64,000 nt of DNA from Asterella californica. Lineage: Eukaryota; Streptophyta; Marchantiopsida; Marchantiales; Aytoniaceae. Positions 57,929-64,000 of this stretch are shown here, in pieces. The notes beneath the pieces were generated by a model that was given only the letters and a program-made list of their open reading frames with translations, did not search any database and was not told the origin of the DNA. The DNA lies in the NCBI GenBank assembly GCA_036924285.1, contig JAYKYS010000001.1, forward strand, positions 35,215,501 to 35,279,500, written 5' to 3'. The translations under genes and the position numbers were made by a program. Every line of letters begins with the position of its first letter. Within the stretch, counting starts at the first letter, position 1.

Positions 57929-58276
57929 TCAGCTGCTGCACAAGCAACTGATCATGAATCTTCTTCTGCGTGGGTAAGAGAAGGCTCCTGAATATGGAGA
58001 ACGCCGCAAGAGCATGAGCTTGTAAATAGAATTTGGCTTCAGGATGATTTGTCCCTCACGACTAGTAGGTTCATTGAAGACGAAGGAGTGCCATGTAGAC
58101 GCTGTGCCCGCAGCTGATGACCCAAGGCTCAGAGTGGATGACTCTCCCAAGGGCAGCAACGTACCGTTGTCCCAAATTTCCACATTATATGAGGAAATGT
58201 AGTGGAGCTCGGGTTGTATCCAGATGTCCACTTGCTCTAGAGCGTACAAGGAAGACACCTTGAAAGTCTGAGCGAC
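57929..58276 (-). pseudogene. Inverted 5' part of a beta-sandwich/LamG-type gene
   Basis: The minus strand is open from just after a TAA near 58282 to a stop at 57929. It reads VAQTFKVSSLYALEQVDIWI, then SSYNVEIWDNGTLLPLGESS, WHSFVFNEP and NSIYKLMLLRRSPYSG, the pattern of a secreted beta-sandwich domain ending before its last strands. The plus-strand gene that begins next door supplies what looks like the missing last strands (YSDGSLYIS...DMSFRLYATP). A short inversion of about 0.3 kb would explain both. The domain type is inferred from pattern only. Confidence 0.4.
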
Positions 58277-58282
58277 ACCTTA

Positions 58283-59077
58283 TTGATGGGCATATCTGTT
58301 TGGCAGCCTGTGGTGCGTACATCGATGATCAGATCCGCAGGAACATTGACTACCAGGAGAAGAAACACGAACTCCCCCACCATCCAAGCTAGCGACGTCT
58401 ACTCGGATGGCAGCTTGTATATATCAACCTCCGATCCTTTCCCCCTGAATGACATGTCATTCCGGCTCTACGCCACCCCTCTCCAGCTTGCGCACTGGCC
58501 ATATGGCAACTTCAGCGATGTATCTCCAGGTAAACTTGCAGCGGCTGCTCCTGTGGGAAGCAACGTGGCTCTGCTCGGTGATTACGCGAGCATACGATTG
58601 CCAGGGTACTTGAATGTGCCACGAGTGGATATTCACAACAAAAGCTTTATTGTGGCGTTCAGTCTCCGAATTCCCACTTCGGATTCAGGCCTAGGTTCAC
58701 CGGGGAAGCGATATCTGTATGCGGATTGGAGTGACGGGGAATGGCAGTTCCTTTCGCAGATCGATGCTGCGAACACGATGTCAGTCCAGCTGCGCAGGAA
58801 CATAGAGACAAACGGGACCAACGCGGAGCAAGATCTTGTTGGTGTCACTTCCTCCATTGCTGTACCTTTCCGAGAATGGGTCGATGTTGCCTGGGGGTTC
58901 GATCGGCCTGGTCGCACTTTGACGCTGTACTTCAACCTGCAGACCGTCGGAACTGCGACCGTTCGCTCTTCAGTGGTGAACGTCACTCTCAAAGATAGCC
59001 ATTCCACGGACTACCAATTCGGTCGTAAGAATGATGAGGCGACTAATCTGGATGCGGACTTGAGGCACCTGATGTGA
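58283..59077 (+). pseudogene. LamG-like (concanavalin A-like) domain gene, probably 5'-disrupted
   Basis: A 264-codon open frame. Residues 1-35 are basic and unlike the rest. Residues about 37-65 (VYSDGSLYIS, DMSFRLYATP) look like the end of a beta-sandwich domain. Residues about 100-255 resemble a LamG/jellyroll domain: SIRLPGYL, SFIVAFSLRIP, RYLYADWSDGEWQF, EWVDVAWGFDRPGRTLTLYF and TDYQFGRKND follow the usual strand order. It stops at ATNLDADLRHLM, just short of the last strand. No signal peptide is present, which fits loss or inversion of the original 5' end. It could still be an expressed short gene. Carbohydrate binding is a family-level guess only. Confidence 0.45.
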
Positions 59078-61057
59078 CACTCACGAAGTTGTAGCTTCCT
59101 GCTGGTGAACCCCAGACCTGAAGCAACGCTAGCTAAATACTTAATCTCCGCACTTTGCAGAATATTGTCATGATTGCTTTCTTCTAGCATCTAAATCAGA
59201 AACCTGATGGATGTGGAACCTGGCGTAGTGTTCATTAGTTTAATCTACTGATATTATGCATACTCGTACTATACAGAATGTGACTATTTGTTTCTCTCGA
59301 GGATGGAAATGATTGAGCAAGGCAGACCTAAAGAGCACCCAAATAAGTTGAATGATATGCTCTTTTCATTATGCATTTCAAGCTTACTTCTGGAGTCTTG
59401 ACTCAAATAGAACAGGTTTTGGTAGCATTTATCATCGATAGCCGTGAACTTGATGGAAAGGATGTGGCAGTAGAGAATACTGTATTTACTAGATGGAGCA
59501 GAGAGCGCACTTGCCTGCCAATCTCCTGTGTGCTTTTACTCTGCATGCTCACATTTGTAAGCAGCAGAAGAATTTGTAGCTTATGCTGTTTACTTGCTTT
59601 ACAATTCAATGTGACCTGCCTGTTCATACATGTTACTCCTGTAATCTTCTGGCCTTCCAAGAGTCTATGCTATCTTGTCATGTTTATCTACGTATAAACT
59701 ATCCGGTCACTTGAACATCCTGGTTATACTAATACCCCACGTCTGAGAGATGATGACTCTCTGGTCACTTCATGGGGGTATCGTGAATATCCCACTTTTG
59801 AGAGAGACTCTCTGGTCAGTTCATGCTGGTTATACTAATACCCCCACTTCTAAGAGATGATGACTCTCTGGTCACTTCATGCTGGTTGTACTAATACCCC
59901 AACTTCTTCCTCTTTCGGCATGGTCCTTCACACTAAGCTTACTTTGTCCACAACATTTATCTGAAGATCCTAGAAACTCGAAGTGAAACTGTTCACAGAT
60001 TCATTCAAGCTAGATCACGAAGTGCACGGCTACTGTAACAGTGCAACTGCGAACGAAATCCACGAATGCCTTTCTGCAGCGTGCAACAGTTTCCGCAACA
60101 ATATTTGGTGATTTGAGCACGGAAACATACCACCGACATACGCACAGAGCACTCTACGCAACTAGCAAACATATCATCTCCATTCGATTCTCGAAAGCAT
60201 CTTAAAAGGTTAAGGGTGGCGGCTGCAGGGGTAGCAGGGCTGCCCCCTGGCTCCACCACTGCTGCCAGGCAGAACTCGGCTCTACAATCAAAGCCACTGT
60301 CTCCAGTTTGTGTAGCGTCAATCTTGGAAAGCGACGATGTAAGACGAGAACATGCCTATTTCCAACGTATGAAATCGGTGCTGCTACAAGGTTTCGGAGG
60401 TCTATGACTCAAGTACCATATCATATCCATCAAGGTACTCTACCGTGTTGTATGTTTCCACGGTGTAGAGAGTCAGTACAGTCGAATTGAAACAGAACGA
60501 TTGCATAACCTCCAAGAACCTCAGCTTTCGACATGCATAGTCAGAAATGATTCTAAATGTTTGCGGCATTCACTGAACAGTTTTATACGTTACAACACGA
60601 CTTTCCTGTCCTTTTTCAAATGATTTGACTGGAAACAAAAACCCATACAGCTTCATCACAGAGCTGATTCCAGCAACAGTTACATAATATGACTGTTGAT
60701 CCACCCTAAACAGAGCATACGCATCAGTAGATCCCGTAATTAAACGTCTCACATCTGTTCGGGCTCCCAAATGTCGGGAGGTTCGGTGTCACTCTCTGCA
60801 TTTTCTTGAGACTGTTCCAACAAAAACAGGGCGACTGAAAGCTGAAAGCAGCTTCAAGCAAACAAACTAAGAGAGCAACCAACTAGGGTAACTAACTTTG
60901 ATGATCAGTTATTTCGTGGACCTTTAAAGCTGGTTGACCATGTTTCTTACATGTATATGGACCACCATATTGTCTAACATACTGAAGCAGCTAGGAAATA
61001 TCATGAAATATACCTCCGTTTATGAATGGATGCTAGAGCTGGATGCAGATACTGTAG
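59078..61057. other. Spacer between LamG gene and SDR gene
   Basis: No gene is supported. It holds a minisatellite (59705-59908). The SDR gene reads towards this region, so its 3' UTR lies at the right edge. Confidence 0.45.
59705..59908. repeat. Tandem repeat, 51-58-bp unit, 3.7 copies
   Basis: Units start at 59705, 59763, 59814 and 59870, each with GGTCA(C/G)TT and, except the last, ending GACTCTCT; most contain TACTAATACCCC. Copy 2 is the most diverged. Confidence 0.85.
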
Positions 61058-62023
61058 TCATTTTTCGCTCTCTCTCAGCAGCTCGAGACTGAAACTCCAC
61101 AACTTCTCCGCTAGTTGAAGATCACGTCCGAATGCAGTAGTTTGGCCCACTTTGCAGTCGTCAAAATATTCTCCGCTAACTCCGCTCACTGCAGGGTTCA
61201 GAGCAGCATAGCATTGTGTCGCTGCTCCTTGAGGGATGTCTTTACCCCACAAGCTTGAGTACACGGAAAAAATGAGGTTGAATACACCTGTAACCTCTCG
61301 CAGGAGATTGGTGGCAATTGCTCCAGGGTGCACCGAATTGATCGTCACGTTAGCCTGTTCTTCTCTCAGCCTTCTTGTGAGCTCCTTGGCATGCAAGATC
61401 GTTCCAAGTTTCGACTGACCATATGAAGCGAGCCAGTTATAGCCCTCTCTGGTCTTTATTGTGTCGAAGAGAATACCACTTTTGTAGGTATCCCGATGGA
61501 CCATCGATGCGACATTCACAATCCTGCCTTCTATACCCGATTCCTTAGCAGTGAGTTTTATCTTCTCTAGCAAAAGCTGTGTGAAGAAAAATGGACCCAA
61601 ATAGTTGGTGGCGAACTGCTTCTCAATGCCATCTTCAGTGAGTTCAAACTTAACTGTAACCATACCAGCGTTGTTAACAAGCAAGTTCAGGGGGAGATTC
61701 AGCGAAAGAAATTCCTGAGCTGCCTGTCTGACAGAGGACATAGAGCTGACATCGATCTCCAAAAGATCTATCTCTGCATTTGGCAGCTCCTTCAAGAGCT
61801 CGGCTCTTGCCTTTTCGGCACTGTCCAAGCTCCGGGCTGCTAAAAACACACGAGCCCCACGTAATGCAAGAACGCGCACTGTTTCCAACCCTAGTCCGCT
61901 AGTGCCACCTGTTACGATTGCAATCAAGCCTGTGGCATCAACACCAGCTGTTACCTCTTCGGCGGTCGAGGATGAGCCAAATACTCCGTCTGGGCTCTTC
62001 TTACGGAACCAACTCATGGCCAT
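61058..62023 (-). CDS. Short-chain dehydrogenase/reductase, TIC32-like
   Basis: An uninterrupted 321-codon frame from ATG (62021-62023). The N terminus, MAMSWFRKKSPDGVFGSSST followed by AEEVT, is the conserved start of plant TIC32-type SDRs. The Rossmann fold has TGGTSGLG (38-45), R64 after the second strand (suggesting NADPH), D91, NNAG (117-120), the candidate catalytic Ser at 173, and the YGQSK motif with Y201 and K205. HPGAIATNL follows. The length is normal for the family. TIC32 of pea and Arabidopsis is associated with the chloroplast inner envelope import machinery and binds NADPH; other members are general retinol dehydrogenase-like enzymes, so the substrate is unknown. No intron is present, whereas I recall related plant genes having several, so a retrocopy is possible. 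All key residues are intact. Confidence 0.93.
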   Translation of the reverse strand: MAMSWFRKKSPDGVFGSSSTAEEVTAGVDATGLIAIVTGGTSGLGLETVRVLALRGARVFLAARSLDSAEKARAELLKELPNAEIDLLEIDVSSMSSVRQAAQEFLSLNLPLNLLVNNAGMVTVKFELTEDGIEKQFATNYLGPFFFTQLLLEKIKLTAKESGIEGRIVNVASMVHRDTYKSGILFDTIKTREGYNWLASYGQSKLGTILHAKELTRRLREEQANVTINSVHPGAIATNLLREVTGVFNLIFSVYSSLWGKDIPQGAATQCYAALNPAVSGVSGEYFDDCKVGQTTAFGRDLQLAEKLWSFSLELLRESEK

Positions 62024-64000
62024 CGTAAAAGAAACACCGATGCTTCAATACCGGCCCTGCCAGAACAAACTGAGCCTGGATCGAAGATTCTGCGACTTCA
62101 AGTCATGTACGAATGCACAGCGAGGGGAAACATAAACTCAGCGTGCGCTGAATCTGGCAACTCTGAACTATCCGACGAGAAATCTCTAGTGATCACTCTA
62201 TCCGGACATGAAATGTTTGATGCAAAACACAGAAAAACAGGAAAGAGAGTGTGTATTGCTGAGATCTCGTCCCGATTGGAGTTCCAATCTTTCAGAACTG
62301 AATTCCTGATCCGCAGTTACTCTGCACTGTGCACTCTCACAGCTCTCACGAGGGCAACATCGACTACTATTCCATCTGCTGGATGGTTAGAAGGGTGGAT
62401 TTCAGGGGCATCTGCTACACAGCGATGCGAAGTCACAGATGATCGCTGCGAGACGAGATCTCCACTAGAACTCATCCCGCGGGATCAGACGTGGTTCCAA
62501 AATACAAGAACCCAACAAAGAATTCCTTAGAACTTCCTGTGTTTAGGGTTGTGCTTTCCGATTCTTTAGGCTTTTTCTTTCTGCCCATTGGTCGGTAATT
62601 TTCTACAGTATGACTTTTCATACTTCGATCCTGTTCTTCGGAGTTCAGACCCTACGTCGGTCCAGCCCGCACCACCCTTCCGGACACACATCCAGGCACC
62701 ATTATTTGGGCCTTTTTGTTCATGTCCCGAAGCTGAGAGTACCACCCTCGGCGGAACTGGAGGAAAATTTAAACTAAGGACCGCACCATGCCACACTTCA
62801 AAGGTAGTTTCGATAGATGAGCAGAAATACGTGTTCCAGTCATGCGTGTTGTCCCACCACGACCGCGGAAATGGACTCGGCCGTGAAATGTGAAACAGTG
62901 ACACCCTTGATTAACACACCGCATAACTAGCCCCCTTGTTATTGCCTATTTTGAGCATCGCGGAGAACTCGTACATACGCACTGGTTGTATCCGATAGTA
63001 GCTCTTGTTCCCGAACCTAGGAGTCCATGAAAACACGAAGGTCTGACAGTGACCACGTCTGATGCGGACCACTCTTATGGGGGAGAGTCTCGGAGAATAA
63101 AGTAACCTCGGACCAACACGCAAGAGTGGATGGAATGACTTGTGCCGAGCGGACACGATACGTGGCGTGTATTCAAATGTCTGACTTTTGTGACCACTTG
63201 AAGGCCTGGTCACGTCGATGAAACAAACAGATGCGCAGTTCCACCCTCGGAGCATCTCCACCCGTATAGAGATGAAGATATTGTCTCTACTTTAGAGGTT
63301 CTCTACTTTCCCGTAACAATAAAAAGGTTCTATTGGCTCTGTTCGAAAGAATAAAGTCTTGTGTATCCATTTGGAAAAAATTGCGTACTGATATGGAATG
63401 GATTCCTAATAGTAAACAAGATTGACACATTCCATTAGAAGTTAGTGAATGATATTAGACATGGATTAGCATGTATGATTGAAGTGACTGGGTCAATGTC
63501 CATATTTTTTAAAGTTATCATAGGTGGTCATAGAAGTCAGCTCACAAGTTTAGTTTTCACATAAAATATAATATTTTTGAATTCAAATAATTTTAATTGT
63601 ATAATTTATAAAAGGCATCATTATTTACTACTGAGTAGTTACTGAAATTTCAAAATTATTATGAGTTCTTGTTTCGCCTTTCTTGGGTACTAGTTGTTGT
63701 TAGCGCCAGTAAATTTTACAATATTGAACAAGAGAGTCAATGTTCATTGTTTCTTTTGAACTGTTACCGTATTTCAGAAGTTCAGATATAACCTATAACC
63801 TATAACACAACTAGCTACGTTCCAGCATGGTTGAGACTCCAACTAGATGCTGGTAAATCTTTCGTGTTTCACGAGTAACTCCGACAAGAATTCACCATTC
63901 TATGTACCGGTATTCCTGAACGTTGTCTTCGGGGTATCTTTTGAGTTTCAGAGTAACTACCTGTATACAGTATACTTCTTCCCTTTTGCAGAAGAACGTA
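62024..64000. other. Right-end spacer with the SDR promoter
   Basis: The SDR leader and promoter must lie just right of 62023. Frames at 62105-62530 (plus) and 62566-62904 (both strands open) show no recognised motif and overlap the promoter region. From 63260 to the window end the sequence is AT-rich with nothing recognisable. Confidence 0.45.

Noticed and set aside
62105..62904. Open frames right of the SDR gene on both strands
   Set aside because: They overlap the likely SDR promoter, lack motifs, and the two strands are open over the same bases.
1..64000. CRISPR arrays, bacterial operons, rRNA or tRNA genes
   Set aside because: None seen; the tandem repeats present are ordinary eukaryotic minisatellites or transposon-internal arrays without regular spacers.

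Overview
This window reads as nuclear DNA of a land plant. It holds a fasciclin-like arabinogalactan protein gene, a TIC32-type short-chain dehydrogenase gene, plant-type Ty3/gypsy and Ty1/copia retroelements, a PIF/Harbinger DNA transposon and a replitron-like HUH-endonuclease locus. The mix, and a non-chromovirus gypsy family of a kind I associate with bryophytes, lycophytes and ferns, makes a non-seed plant my best guess. That is inference; nothing here names a species. Most of the 64 kb is transposon debris and AT-rich spacer, and only two genes look like intact host genes.

Layout: 1-1936 is the 3' end of a chromodomain gypsy element (end of pol, hairpin-rich 3' UTR, polypurine tract, LTR). 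3478-12145 is gypsy element A on the minus strand, complete from LTR to LTR but broken by stops and frameshifts. 12146-19857 has no recognisable gene except a possible two-exon reading frame (16849-18093). 19858-22589 is a decayed replitron-like locus with HUH and YxxK motifs, bracketed by a 34-bp direct repeat. 23202-24069 and 27821-28188 are non-coding inverted-repeat elements, the second with a perfect 9-bp target duplication. 31893-33572 is a decayed DDE-type transposase.

34298-47339 is a PIF/Harbinger transposon (TTA target duplication, matching ends, transposase and Myb-like genes facing each other, both broken) that was split by the young gypsy element B (34576-43282). Element B has near-identical LTRs and both long reading frames open. 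It is a sister of element A. Both copies carry the same apparent -1 ribosomal frameshift signal between gag-protease and RT-integrase, and a primer-binding site matching tRNA-Trp.

The right third is more gene-like: FLA gene (51499-52737), copia remnant with its 3' LTR (54605-56504), gypsy RNase H fragment (57213-57782), a LamG-type gene whose 5' part appears inverted (57929-59077), minisatellites, and the SDR gene (61058-62023, minus).

A pattern across the whole window is short, near-perfect, mutually unrelated fold-backs (arms of 11-26 bp) in otherwise featureless DNA. All calls are made by reading the sequence; no database search was possible.
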